Shown here: in pieces, positions 1 through 5,916 of the stretch | Layout of the letters: every line of letters begins with the position of its first letter | Numbering within the stretch: position 1 is the stretch's first letter | Source of the DNA: Acidobacteriota bacterium | Lineage (GTDB): Bacteria; Acidobacteriota; Polarisedimenticolia; Gp22-AA2 | Direction of reading: 5' to 3' | DNA length: 5,916 bases | Assembly: GCA_027297005.1 (NCBI GenBank) | Contig: JAPUIN010000375.1 | Location: 1-5,916, forward strand | Translations under genes and position numbers: made by a program | The notes under the pieces: model-generated | The model's database searches: none | The model's input: the letters and a program-made list of their open reading frames with translations, nothing else | Told to the model about the DNA's origin: nothing

Positions 1-512
1 CTGAAGAGCTCACCGCGGTGGCTCCCCGGGATCAGCATGAGCCGGGCCTGCCTCGGCCCGCAGTCGTGGAGGTGGATCCCGGCGAACAGGCCGGCGCCGT
101 CGAGAAGGTCGTAGACCATGTCCTGGTGCCAGGGATCGACCGGGCCCGCCACCTTGAACGGCAGGGCCGCCCAGCGGAAGCGCGCGCCCGGGCCGAGCAG
201 GTCGCACACGACGTCCGTGAGGATCGACCCCGAGAGAAACTCCCAGAACGCGGGCTGAAGGTCTTCGGGCGAGGAGACGAGCGATACGAGCGGGTGATCC
301 GCTGTGTGGTCGGGCATCACCTCGATCGCCGGGCTCGACTGCGTCATGGAGCGGGTGGCGTGGACGATCTTCGCGGCAGCGGCGCGCAGCCGCTCGTTCC
401 ACTTAGCCGGCACAATCTTCTCGAGCAAGAGCCATCCGTTCTCGAAGTAGAACTGACGCTGATCTCGGGTGAGCACACTGGACGGATGGCTGAGGACTTC
501 CTCGGGAGTCAT
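1..512 (-). CDS. Phytanoyl-CoA dioxygenase (PhyH) family protein, N-terminal part only
   Basis: An uninterrupted frame starts at the ATG at 512-510 and runs off the left edge, giving 170 residues. A purine-rich GAGAGG lies 7 bases before the ATG, which supports this start. The N-terminus (LTRDQRQFYFENGWLLLEKI, residues 14-33) has the typical PhyH opening, where the chain enters the domain with a 'F..NG(W/Y)L.L' pattern. WHQD at 128-131 supplies the HxD pair (His129, Asp131) that binds Fe(II). IPGSHRG at 161-167 is the conserved PGSH turn. In the family the distal iron His and the 2-oxoglutarate-binding Arg lie further on, outside the window. Family members are cytoplasmic Fe(II)/2-oxoglutarate oxygenases that hydroxylate small molecules such as acyl-CoAs, ectoine or antibiotic intermediates; the substrate here cannot be told. 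The usual length is 250-300 residues, so roughly half is present. It is divergent from the neighbouring zincin gene, so not in one operon with it. The family is clear; the function is not. Confidence 0.85.
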   Translation of the reverse strand, partial: MTPEEVLSHPSSVLTRDQRQFYFENGWLLLEKIVPAKWNERLRAAAAKIVHATRSMTQSSPAIEVMPDHTADHPLVSLVSSPEDLQPAFWEFLSGSILTDVVCDLLGPGARFRWAALPFKVAGPVDPWHQDMVYDLLDGAGLFAGIHLHDCGPRQARLMLIPGSHRGELF

Positions 513-761
513 GTTGGTGCCTCTCTTCAAAAGATCGCTACGATATTTTCTGTCATTTTAGGCGAAGTAACCTGCGCGGCGCAACGCGGCCTCTCGCCAG
601 GACCGCTCCCGCCGCCGGACTGGCGCTATCCTCCTCAGGAGTGCGTTATATTCACATGACGAGCAGGTGGCTCAGATGACACAAGGTCAAAAGTGAGAAC
701 CCCGTACCGATCTGCTGCATACGGATCGAGATTGATGACCCGCGACGGATGACCCAGATTG
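513..761. other. Divergent intergenic region between the PhyH and zincin genes
   Basis: About 250 bases with no supported gene. It must hold the control regions of both flanking genes, which point away from each other. A locally AT-rich patch at 538-565 carries the minus-strand promoter candidate. A second AT-rich patch (GTTATATTCACAT, around 645-656) follows a small perfect dyad CTCCT-C-AGGAG at 631-641. No good -35 sits before that patch for the plus strand. The last 35 bases hold direct repeats, listed separately. The long plus-strand frame covering 18-659 ignores the PhyH reading and has no recognisable protein features. Confidence 0.6.
555..584 (-). promoter_or_regulatory. Candidate sigma-70-like promoter for the PhyH gene
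   Basis: Reading the minus strand, TTGCGC (584-579) is followed after 18 bases by TAAAAT (560-555). The -10 matches the consensus TATAAT at five of six positions, but the -35 matches only its TTG. Transcription would start near 548, leaving an untranslated leader of about 36 bases with the ribosome site near its end. The position is sensible and the hexamers are weak. The organism's promoter consensus is unknown, so this is a guess from position and resemblance. Confidence 0.25.
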
Positions 762-765
762 ATGA
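729..765. repeat. Short direct repeats at the start of the zincin gene
   Basis: AGATTGATGA occurs at 729-738 and again, identical, at 756-765, spaced by 27 bases. The second copy contains the TTG and ATG start candidates of the zincin gene. Overlapping this, GATGACCC occurs at 734-741 and 748-755. The first copy also supplies an ATG (735) that opens a five-codon frame, MTRDG, ending with TGA at 750-752 in the same frame as the zincin. This could be a small local duplication, an operator, or chance. Confidence 0.5.
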
Positions 766-1136
766 TTGAGTCTCGGGACCGCGACGTTTTCGAGCAGCAG
801 ATCGAACAGGTCATCGCTCGTCTTCCGGAGCGATTCCGGGAGGCGGCGCGGAACATCCAGATCATCGTCGAAGAGGAGCCGTCCCCGGAGCTCCTGGCGG
901 GGGATGATTCCGACGAGCCACTGCTCGGCCTGTACGTCGGCACTCCGCTTCCGGATCGATCGTTCGGCGAGGTGCCCGCCCTGCCGGATCGCATCTATAT
1001 CTTCCGAGGGCCGCTGGAACGGATGAGCCGCAGCAGGAAGGAATTACGCGAGCAGATCCGGATTACCGTCCTGCACGAGCTGGCCCACTACTTTGGTCTC
1101 GATGACGATCGCCTGCTGGCCCTGGGATACGATTGA
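762..1136 (+). CDS. Zincin-like metallopeptidase family protein (PF06262 type)
   Basis: A complete 124-residue protein, close to the usual 110-130 residues of this family of small, stand-alone zincin-like proteins. The signature is VLHELAHYFGLDDDRL near the C-terminus: His105, Glu106 and His109 form the HExxH zinc site, Gly112 follows, and Asp115 sits where the third ligand of HExxHxxGxx(H/D) enzymes lies. The preceding LPDRIYIFRGPLER stretch and the early LLGLYVGTPLPDRS stretch are typical family segments. There is no signal peptide, so it should be cytoplasmic. The physiological substrate of the family is not known to me; proteolytic activity is inferred from the motif. The start could be ATG 762 or TTG 759. 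An in-frame TGA at 750-752 rules out anything earlier, and neither start has a strong ribosome site, which suggests weak or leaderless translation. It appears to be a single-gene unit: divergent from PhyH and about 290 bases from the next gene. Confidence 0.88.
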   Translation: MIESRDRDVFEQQIEQVIARLPERFREAARNIQIIVEEEPSPELLAGDDSDEPLLGLYVGTPLPDRSFGEVPALPDRIYIFRGPLERMSRSRKELREQIRITVLHELAHYFGLDDDRLLALGYD

Positions 1137-1430
1137 CCCGGCGCCGTGTTTCACGCCCGGGCGTTCTCGCCGGTCTCACCATCCGAATTACGGACGGTTG
1201 ATCTCCGACCGGCCGCCAACCTCGGAGTCTGCGCGATCGAGGGTCAGCAGTCACACCACCGCTCTTGACCCGACGGGAAGCGAGGGGTAATCTTCCGTTG
1301 AAATCGACATTTTGGAGTGTCCTGAAATCAGCGGAGTCCGTCCGGCAGGGGACTGTGGCCGCCGCGAGTCCGAATGATCGGATTGCGAGCGGCCCCTTCG
1401 GGCCGGCAACCCCAGGGAGAGACCCTCGCC
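1137..1430. other. Intergenic region without a recognisable gene
   Basis: About 290 bases between the zincin gene and the S9 peptidase. Several short open frames cross it on both strands, but their conceptual products are rich in Arg, Pro and Ser, start inside neighbouring genes or at poor codons, and show no domain. The inverted repeat CCGGCG (1138-1143) / CGCCGG (1168-1173) directly follows the zincin stop but has a 24-base loop and no T tract, so it is a poor terminator. A promoter candidate lies at 1265-1293. The rest looks like a leader or spacer. Confidence 0.5.
1265..1293 (+). promoter_or_regulatory. Candidate promoter for the S9 peptidase gene
   Basis: TTGACC (1265-1270) is followed after exactly 17 bases by TAATCT (1288-1293). 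The -35 matches consensus at five of six positions. The -10 matches at three, but these are the most conserved ones (T1, A2, T6). It would leave a leader of about 130 bases before the ATG at 1431. A weaker alternative, TTGAAA at 1298-1303 with TGAAAT at 1323-1328, has a 19-base spacer. Both are resemblance only. Confidence 0.28.
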
Positions 1431-3518
1431 ATGCGCATACGTATCGCAGCCGCTTTGACGGTCATTCTTCTATCGGCGATCCCCGTGTCCCATGCCCGGG
1501 ATGACTCTGCCACATCAGCGGGAGGGGCTGAATCGCAGAAAAGCCCCCGCGTCCTGAGAATCGAGGATCAGTTCAGCATCCAGCAGGTCGGCAGCCCCCG
1601 ACTCTCCCCCGACGGCAGGCGGATGGCCTATACCGTCACCACATCCAATTACGAGGAGGAGAGTTCTCTCACCCGGATCTGGATGGTCCCCACTGCAGGC
1701 GGCGAACCGATCCCGATGACGAGCGGAAAAACCTCGTCCTGGGCCCCCAAGTGGGGGAATGGGGGGCGTGTTCTTTATTTCCTGTCCGCCCGCCACGGTG
1801 GGAAAACCCAGGTCTGGTCGCTCGATCTCGAGCATGGAGGAGAGGCGCGACAGGTCACGGAGGTCGAGCGCGGGGCCGGATCGATTGAGTGGTCACCCGA
1901 TGGGAAGAAGCTCGTTCTCGTCATCCGCGATCAGAAACCGGAATCGAAAGACAAGCAGAAGTCCTCATCGCATGATCCGAGGATGCAGGATCCCTGGGTC
2001 ATCGATCGCCTGCAGTTCAAGGCCGACTATGTCGGATACCTCGATCGCCTCCGCAGGCACATCTATGTCTACGACGTCGAGACCAAGCAGCTGACCCAGA
2101 TCACCTCGGGCGATTATGACGATTCCTCCCCGAAGTGGTCTCCCGACGGTCAAGTGATCGCGTTCGTCAGCAACCGCACCGAGGAGCCCGACGCCAGCAC
2201 CAACTCCGACATCTGGATCGTGGATGCCGACAACACCGACAAGGGAAAGAACCTGATCCGGGTAACGTCAAGTGAGGGCGGGGACCGATCGCCCGTCTGG
2301 CATCCCGGCGGGAAGATGATCGCGTACATCTCCAGCCCGGACCTCCATGCCGGATATTACGCTACGGGACATCTGACGACGATCTCCCTCGAAGGGGGCG
2401 ACCCGAATCTCCTGACCCGGGATCTCGACCGCAACGTCTCCGCACTGCGGTTCTCAGAGGACGGAAAGCATATTTACTTCGGTCTCGAGGACAGCGGCGA
2501 GCGGCACATCGCCAGGATCGCCTCCTCCGGAGGAAGCGTGAAACGGTTGATCGTGGGACGCTTGAGGGCTACGGGGTTTTCGGTCAGCCGGGACGGCACC
2601 CTCGTCGCGATGGTCAGCACGCCCAAACGGCCCAGCGAGATCTTCGTGGCGGAAAATGGCAAGCTGCGCCAGATCACCCGGGTCAATGACGAGTTCATGT
2701 CGACGCTCATTCTCGGGCAGACCGAGGAGATCCACTTCAAGAGCCACGACGGACTGGAGATCGAAGGATTCGTCACCACCCCGCCGTCCTTCAACCCCTC
2801 GTTCCGCTACCCGACCCTGCTGCGAATCCACGGGGGACCGCAGGGGCAGTACGACTATGGATTCTCGTTCGAGGCGCAGCTCTTCGCCGCCAACGACTAT
2901 GTCGTCGTCCGATCCAATCCGCGCGGATCGACCGGTTACGGCCAGGAGTTCGGGAAGGGCCTTCGTGGTGGCTGGGGCGAGAAGGATTATCGTGACGTGC
3001 TGGCGGCGGTCGATCATGCGATCGAGCTCGGCTACGCCGACCCGGAGCGGCTGGGAGTCGGCGGTTACTCGTACGGGGGGATACTCACCAATTACCTGAT
3101 CACGCAGACCGGGCGCTTCAAGGGGGCGGCGAGTGGCGCCGGCTCGGCGCTCTACACCGCCAACTACGGTCATGACCAGTATCAACACTGGTACGAGGAT
3201 GAGATCGGCCTGCCGTGGGAGAATCGCGAGTTGTGGGATCGTCTTTCACCCTTCAATCACATCGAGAACGTGACCACCCCCACCCTGTTCGTCGGTGGTG
3301 AGAAAGACTGGAATGTCCCGGTCCAGAACTCGGAGCAGCTCTACCAGGCCCTCAAGAGGTTGGGGGTCACGACCCGGCTGGTCGTCTACCCCGGTGAGTA
3401 CCACGGTGGCTGGACGTACAGGCACAGGAAGCACGTTCAGGAACAATACCTGGCCTGGTACGACGAGCACGTCAAGGGAGGCGGGTCCGATTCCGTGGTG
3501 GCCGCGACCGGCGATTGA
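1431..3518 (+). CDS. Secreted S9 family (prolyl oligopeptidase-type) serine peptidase
   Basis: A 695-residue protein. Its N-terminus MRIRIAAALTVILLSAIPVS-HA is a Sec signal peptide with probable cleavage after Ala22, so it acts in the periplasm or outside. Residues about 40-420 form a beta-propeller with PD40/TolB-like blades, marked by SPDG turns at 59-62, 155-158 and 237-240 and degenerate ones such as SEDG at 342-345. The propeller gates access to the C-terminal alpha/beta-hydrolase. There, HGGP (467-470) marks the oxyanion region, GYSYGG holds nucleophile Ser547, GGEKDWNVP holds Asp626, and PGEYHGG holds His658. The triad is complete and correctly ordered, so an active enzyme is expected. 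Related enzymes are acylaminoacyl- and dipeptidyl-peptidases releasing short peptides or terminal residues; exact specificity is unclear. ATG 1431 is chosen because AGGGAGAG lies 9 bases upstream and it gives the signal peptide. The in-frame ATG at 1374 would bury that signal behind 19 residues. It converges on the barrel remnant only 10 bases after its stop. Confidence 0.93.
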   Translation: MRIRIAAALTVILLSAIPVSHARDDSATSAGGAESQKSPRVLRIEDQFSIQQVGSPRLSPDGRRMAYTVTTSNYEEESSLTRIWMVPTAGGEPIPMTSGKTSSWAPKWGNGGRVLYFLSARHGGKTQVWSLDLEHGGEARQVTEVERGAGSIEWSPDGKKLVLVIRDQKPESKDKQKSSSHDPRMQDPWVIDRLQFKADYVGYLDRLRRHIYVYDVETKQLTQITSGDYDDSSPKWSPDGQVIAFVSNRTEEPDASTNSDIWIVDADNTDKGKNLIRVTSSEGGDRSPVWHPGGKMIAYISSPDLHAGYYATGHLTTISLEGGDPNLLTRDLDRNVSALRFSEDGKHIYFGLEDSGERHIARIASSGGSVKRLIVGRLRATGFSVSRDGTLVAMVSTPKRPSEIFVAENGKLRQITRVNDEFMSTLILGQTEEIHFKSHDGLEIEGFVTTPPSFNPSFRYPTLLRIHGGPQGQYDYGFSFEAQLFAANDYVVVRSNPRGSTGYGQEFGKGLRGGWGEKDYRDVLAAVDHAIELGYADPERLGVGGYSYGGILTNYLITQTGRFKGAASGAGSALYTANYGHDQYQHWYEDEIGLPWENRELWDRLSPFNHIENVTTPTLFVGGEKDWNVPVQNSEQLYQALKRLGVTTRLVVYPGEYHGGWTYRHRKHVQEQYLAWYDEHVKGGGSDSVVAATGD

Positions 3519-3528
3519 GATCGTTGGC

Positions 3529-3750
3529 TCAGAACCTCCAGCCCAGGTTGAAGCGGTCCTCTGAGAAGCTCTCCGTCCCGACACGGTCGAAGTCGGTCCA
3601 GACCTCGTTGAAGGCCGACTCGAGATAGAACCTGCTGGTCAGCTCGCAGCGCAGCCCGATCGACCCGCCGTAGAAGAAGGCGGTGCCGGTGGCCGTCTCC
3701 TCTTGTGATCTGTCCCCTTCGGAGACGGCGGAGTGCAATATGGCGGTTTT
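3529..3750 (-). pseudogene. Orphan C-terminal fragment of an outer-membrane beta-barrel protein
   Basis: On the minus strand the frame is open from 3750, just after a TAG at 3753-3751, to the TGA at 3531-3529. The first possible start is a TTG at 3738-3736, giving 69 residues. The product ends SFSEDRFNLGWRF. The alternating Phe, Leu, Trp and terminal Phe form the beta-signal read by the BAM complex. Upstream stretches (YGGSIGLRCEL and RFYLESAFNEVW) also alternate like barrel strands. About three strands can be seen, whereas the smallest porin-like barrels need eight, and there is no signal peptide, so this is best read as the 3' end of a gene that lost its front. The region further upstream on this strand is occupied by the oppositely oriented lipoprotein gene, and I see no barrel sequence there in another frame. 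A real, very short protein is the less likely alternative. Confidence 0.55.
3692..3729. repeat. Inverted repeat upstream of the M28-like lipoprotein gene
   Basis: GCCGTCTCC (3692-3700) and GGAGACGGC (3721-3729) are perfect 9-base inverted arms around a 20-base loop. Further out the similarity resumes with a three-base offset: the reverse complement of about 3660-3675 (TTCTACGGCGGGTCGA) resembles about 3750-3764 (TTCTATGGGGGTAGA). The right arm directly abuts the GGAG at 3730-3733, so a hairpin in the lipoprotein mRNA could affect ribosome loading. There is no T tract, so a terminator role is unlikely. Confidence 0.45.
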
Positions 3751-3766
3751 CTATGGGGGTAGACAA

Positions 3767-5590
3767 ATGCGAATGCCCCGCGTTCAATTGAAAGTCGTCG
3801 CGAGCGCTCTCCAGATATTCCTGGCCATCCTCATGGTCGGCTGCCAGCAGGGTCCGGCGCCCCATACCGGTGAAGCCGGCATGGACGCCGTCCTGGCCGA
3901 CGTGAAGGCGGATGCGATGTGGCCGATCGTCGAGAGCTTCTCGGAAATCGACCGGACCTCGTCGAGCGTGGGAGAGCGCCGGGCAGCCGAGCAACTGGAG
4001 AGTGCGCTCGCGAGATTCGGTGTGCCGTATCGGATGCACGAGATCCGCACCTACCTCAGCGTCCCGGTCTCGGCCTCTCTCGAAATGATCGCACCCGAGC
4101 GCTTCGGCCTCTCGGTGATCACACCGTCGTTCAGTACCTCCACCACCGATGGCGGGCTGACGGCGCCGCTCATCTACATCGGACCGCGCGATCCCGCCGT
4201 CGTGACGACCCGCCCGGAGGATTTCTCCGGTGTCGATGGTCGCGAACGGATCGTGCTGCTGCGTGGGTATCCCAGTCCGGAGTTGATCGAGATGGCGGAG
4301 CGAGCTGGCGCGATCGGCGCCGTCTGCATCGCCCCCTCACCGCGCCTGGTCAACATGATCGTCTCGCCGGTCTGGGGAAACCCGACGCCGGCCGATGCCG
4401 GGAAGTTTCCCGGCATCCCGATCGTGACGGGGAACGAGAAGGACGGGCGGCGCCTCGAAGCGCTGTTGGAAGAAGATACGGTGACGGCGCGCCTGCAGGC
4501 GCGGACCGACACCGCCTGGAAGACCATCCCGCTTCTGGTCGCCGAGATTCGCGGGACGGTGGAGCCGGAACGCTTCGTCCTGATCGCGAACCACCTCGAC
4601 TCGTGGCACGAGGGGGTGACCGACAGCGCCACCGGAAACGCCTCTCTTCTGGAGATCGCGCGCGTGGTTCACGAGCATCGCGGGTCGTTGCGCCGCAGCC
4701 TGCGTGTCGCCTGGTGGCCCGGGCATTCGACCGGCCGCTACGCGGGGTCGACCTGGTACGCGGATCACTTCTTTGACGATCTCCACGAAAACGGTATCGC
4801 CTACATGGCGATTGACTCTCCCGGCGTCCGCAGCGCGACGGCGATCGAGCCGGAGGGGATGTTCGAGGCGAAGGAGTATCTGGAGGCGGTCCTCGAAACG
4901 CAGATGGGGACACGGATCGGGTCGATCCGCAGTATGCGTTACAACGACGAATCGTTCTGGGGGATCGGCCTGCCTTCGGTGACTCTCTATCCCGCGATCC
5001 CTGCTGATCATCCCGACCGCGCGAAGGATGCGGGCGGGTCGGCCTACGGGTACTGGTGGCACACGACGGAGGATTCGCTCGACAAGGCCGACCGGGACCT
5101 GCTGGTGCGGGACACGAGACTCTACCTGGCTGTCCTGTGGCCTCTGCTGACCCGCGAGAGCCTGCCCTTCAACTTCGGGCCTGTCGCCCGCCAGATGCGT
5201 GAGGCGGTCGAGACCCTCGCGAAGACCGCCGGAGATCGGTGGGACTTCGCCCCGACCATTCGGCGGATCGATGAATTCGAGAAAGCGATCTTGGCGCTGC
5301 AGTCTCGCTCGGTCGGGGCCACGGGCGAGAAGGCGGCACGCCTCAATGAAACGTTCATGGCGATCTCACGCGCCCTGAATCCGGTGCTCTACACTTGCGT
5401 GGGCCCTTACCGGCACGATCCGGCCTTCCTCCTCACGCTGTTTCCCTGCCTGAGCGGTGCGGAGCGACTCGAAACCATCGATCCGGATAGCGACGAAGCT
5501 GGATTCATACGGGTCGGTCTGCTGCGTGAATCGAACCGCGTCCACCGCGCGCTCGATCGGGCGACGGAGGCTGCGAGCGAAGTGTTCTGA
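3767..5590 (+). CDS. Lipoprotein with PA-like region and M28-type peptidase domain, metal site altered
   Basis: A 607-residue protein. The N-terminus has a basic start, a hydrophobic run and LAILMVGC, a lipobox with Cys26, so a lipid-anchored envelope protein is expected. Residues about 60-260 resemble the M28B layout with an inserted PA-like lobe. The M28 core follows: NHLDSW gives His276 (and Asp278), VTDSATG gives Asp286, AIDSPG gives Asp350, and WWHTTED gives His432. Their spacing matches the two-zinc site of M28 peptidases. Where those enzymes carry Glu-Glu (general base plus zinc ligand), this protein reads WWPGHSTGRYAGSTW, placing Gly319-His320. The His might replace a ligand, but the base is missing, so peptidase activity is uncertain. 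Residues about 480-607 form a helical tail. Start: ATG 3767 has GGGGG 6-7 bases upstream and a normal-length signal. ATG 3740, with GGAG 6 bases upstream, is a real alternative adding nine residues. It lies downstream of the S9 gene on the same strand and ends 12 bases from the convergent ABC gene. Confidence 0.82.
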   Translation: MRMPRVQLKVVASALQIFLAILMVGCQQGPAPHTGEAGMDAVLADVKADAMWPIVESFSEIDRTSSSVGERRAAEQLESALARFGVPYRMHEIRTYLSVPVSASLEMIAPERFGLSVITPSFSTSTTDGGLTAPLIYIGPRDPAVVTTRPEDFSGVDGRERIVLLRGYPSPELIEMAERAGAIGAVCIAPSPRLVNMIVSPVWGNPTPADAGKFPGIPIVTGNEKDGRRLEALLEEDTVTARLQARTDTAWKTIPLLVAEIRGTVEPERFVLIANHLDSWHEGVTDSATGNASLLEIARVVHEHRGSLRRSLRVAWWPGHSTGRYAGSTWYADHFFDDLHENGIAYMAIDSPGVRSATAIEPEGMFEAKEYLEAVLETQMGTRIGSIRSMRYNDESFWGIGLPSVTLYPAIPADHPDRAKDAGGSAYGYWWHTTEDSLDKADRDLLVRDTRLYLAVLWPLLTRESLPFNFGPVARQMREAVETLAKTAGDRWDFAPTIRRIDEFEKAILALQSRSVGATGEKAARLNETFMAISRALNPVLYTCVGPYRHDPAFLLTLFPCLSGAERLETIDPDSDEAGFIRVGLLRESNRVHRALDRATEAASEVF

Positions 5591-5602
5591 ACGCAGATCC
5601 GC

Positions 5603-5916
5603 TCAGTGATCGCGGCCGGAGTCGCGCGTGATCAATCCGTCGCGGATCTCCACCTGGCGGGAGGCGCGTTTGGCGAGCGCGGGATCATGCGTGATGACGA
5701 GGACGGTGCGGCCCTGTTCCCACAGCTCGTTGAACAGGGTCATGATGTCGCGTCCCGACGTGGTGTCGAGGTTTCCGGTCGGCTCATCGGCCAGCAGGAT
5801 GTCGGGATCCATGGCGAGCGCGCGCGCGATGGCGACGCGCTGCATCTGGCCCCCGGAGAGCTCGGTCGGCTTGTGATCCATCCGATCCATGAGGCCGACC
5901 CGGTCGAGAACCTCGT
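5603..5916 (-). CDS. ABC transporter ATP-binding protein, MacB/LolD type, C-terminal part
   Basis: The minus-strand frame enters from the right edge and ends with TGA at 5605-5603, giving about 104 residues of a protein that normally has 220-250. Visible motifs in order are the ABC signature LSGGQMQR (codons for LSGGQ at 5858-5844), Walker B ILLADEPTGNLD with catalytic Glu and D-loop, and the H-loop VLVITHDP. The 'ADEPTGNLD' form and the ending RQVEIRDGLI are typical of the ATPases of MacB, LolCDE and FtsE-like exporters, which power lipoprotein or peptide movement at the inner membrane rather than import. Walker A and the Q-loop lie outside the window, as should the permease, unless it is elsewhere. 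The gene converges on the M28-like lipoprotein with only a 12-base gap and no clear terminator between them. Motifs are intact, so the gene appears functional. The subfamily is less sure than the family. Confidence 0.9.
   Translation of the reverse strand, partial: EVLDRVGLMDRMDHKPTELSGGQMQRVAIARALAMDPDILLADEPTGNLDTTSGRDIMTLFNELWEQGRTVLVITHDPALAKRASRQVEIRDGLITRDSGRDH

Noticed and set aside
631..641. Perfect small dyad CTCCT-C-AGGAG as an operator
   Set aside because: Five-base arms with a one-base centre are common by chance, and there is no second copy nearby.
18..659. Long open frame on the plus strand opposite the PhyH gene
   Set aside because: Its product is rich in Arg, Glu and Pro without a domain, while the minus strand encodes a clear PhyH protein with a ribosome site over the same bases.
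1138..1173. Inverted repeat CCGGCG / CGCCGG as a terminator of the zincin gene
   Set aside because: Only six base pairs, a 24-base loop and no following T tract.
1374..1430. Upstream in-frame ATG as start of the S9 peptidase
   Set aside because: It would add 19 residues ahead of a standard signal peptide. The ATG at 1431 has a good ribosome site and starts directly with that signal.
3437..4039. Minus-strand open frame across the start of the lipoprotein gene
   Set aside because: Arg- and Leu-rich shadow product without domain or signal. It crosses the real reading frames on both sides and is not the missing part of the barrel protein.
4337..5062. Minus-strand open frames opposite the M28-like domain
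   Set aside because: They are products of GC-rich third codon positions. The plus strand shows ordered metal-site motifs in the correct family spacing.
5608..5632. TGATC...GATCA inverted repeat near the ABC gene end
   Set aside because: The arms are five bases, lie inside the coding sequence and have no T tract. GATC is also so frequent in this window that such pairs are expected.

Overview
The window reads as chromosomal sequence from a GC-rich (roughly 60-65% by eye), diderm bacterium. Diderm is inferred from a lipoprotein signal with a Cys lipobox, a classical outer-membrane beta-barrel C-terminus ending in Phe, and a MacB/LolD-type ABC ATPase. The phylum cannot be fixed from this sequence. 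A secreted S9 peptidase, an M28-like lipoprotein and a PhyH-type dioxygenase together would suit Acidobacteriota, Gemmatimonadota or related soil and sediment candidate phyla, but that is only an impression.

Layout from left to right. (1) 1-512, minus strand: the first 170 residues of a phytanoyl-CoA dioxygenase (PhyH) family protein, cut by the window edge. (2) 513-761: a divergent intergenic region with a weak minus-strand promoter candidate and short direct repeats just before the next gene. (3) 762-1136, plus: a small zincin-like metallopeptidase (HELAH) of the PF06262 type. (4) 1137-1430: about 290 bases with no convincing gene and one weak promoter candidate. (5) 1431-3518, plus: a secreted prolyl-oligopeptidase-family (S9) peptidase with a complete Ser-Asp-His triad. 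(6) 3529-3750, minus: the orphan 3' end of an outer-membrane beta-barrel gene, probably a remnant. (7) 3767-5590, plus: a lipoprotein with a PA-like region and an M28-type peptidase domain, in which the Glu-Glu pair of the metal centre is replaced by Gly-His. (8) 5603-5916, minus: the C-terminal part of an ABC transporter ATPase, cut by the right edge.

How the genes relate: the S9 peptidase and the M28-like lipoprotein point the same way, and both are predicted to act outside the cytoplasm, so they could share a role in extracytoplasmic peptide breakdown. The barrel remnant on the opposite strand between them makes a simple operon less likely. The PhyH and ABC genes are divergent from or convergent with their neighbours and look functionally separate. 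No RNA gene, CRISPR array, insertion sequence or complete novel system is visible. The points most worth a second look are the altered M28 metal centre, the barrel remnant with the imperfect inverted repeat beside it at the lipoprotein start, and the high density of GATC sites.
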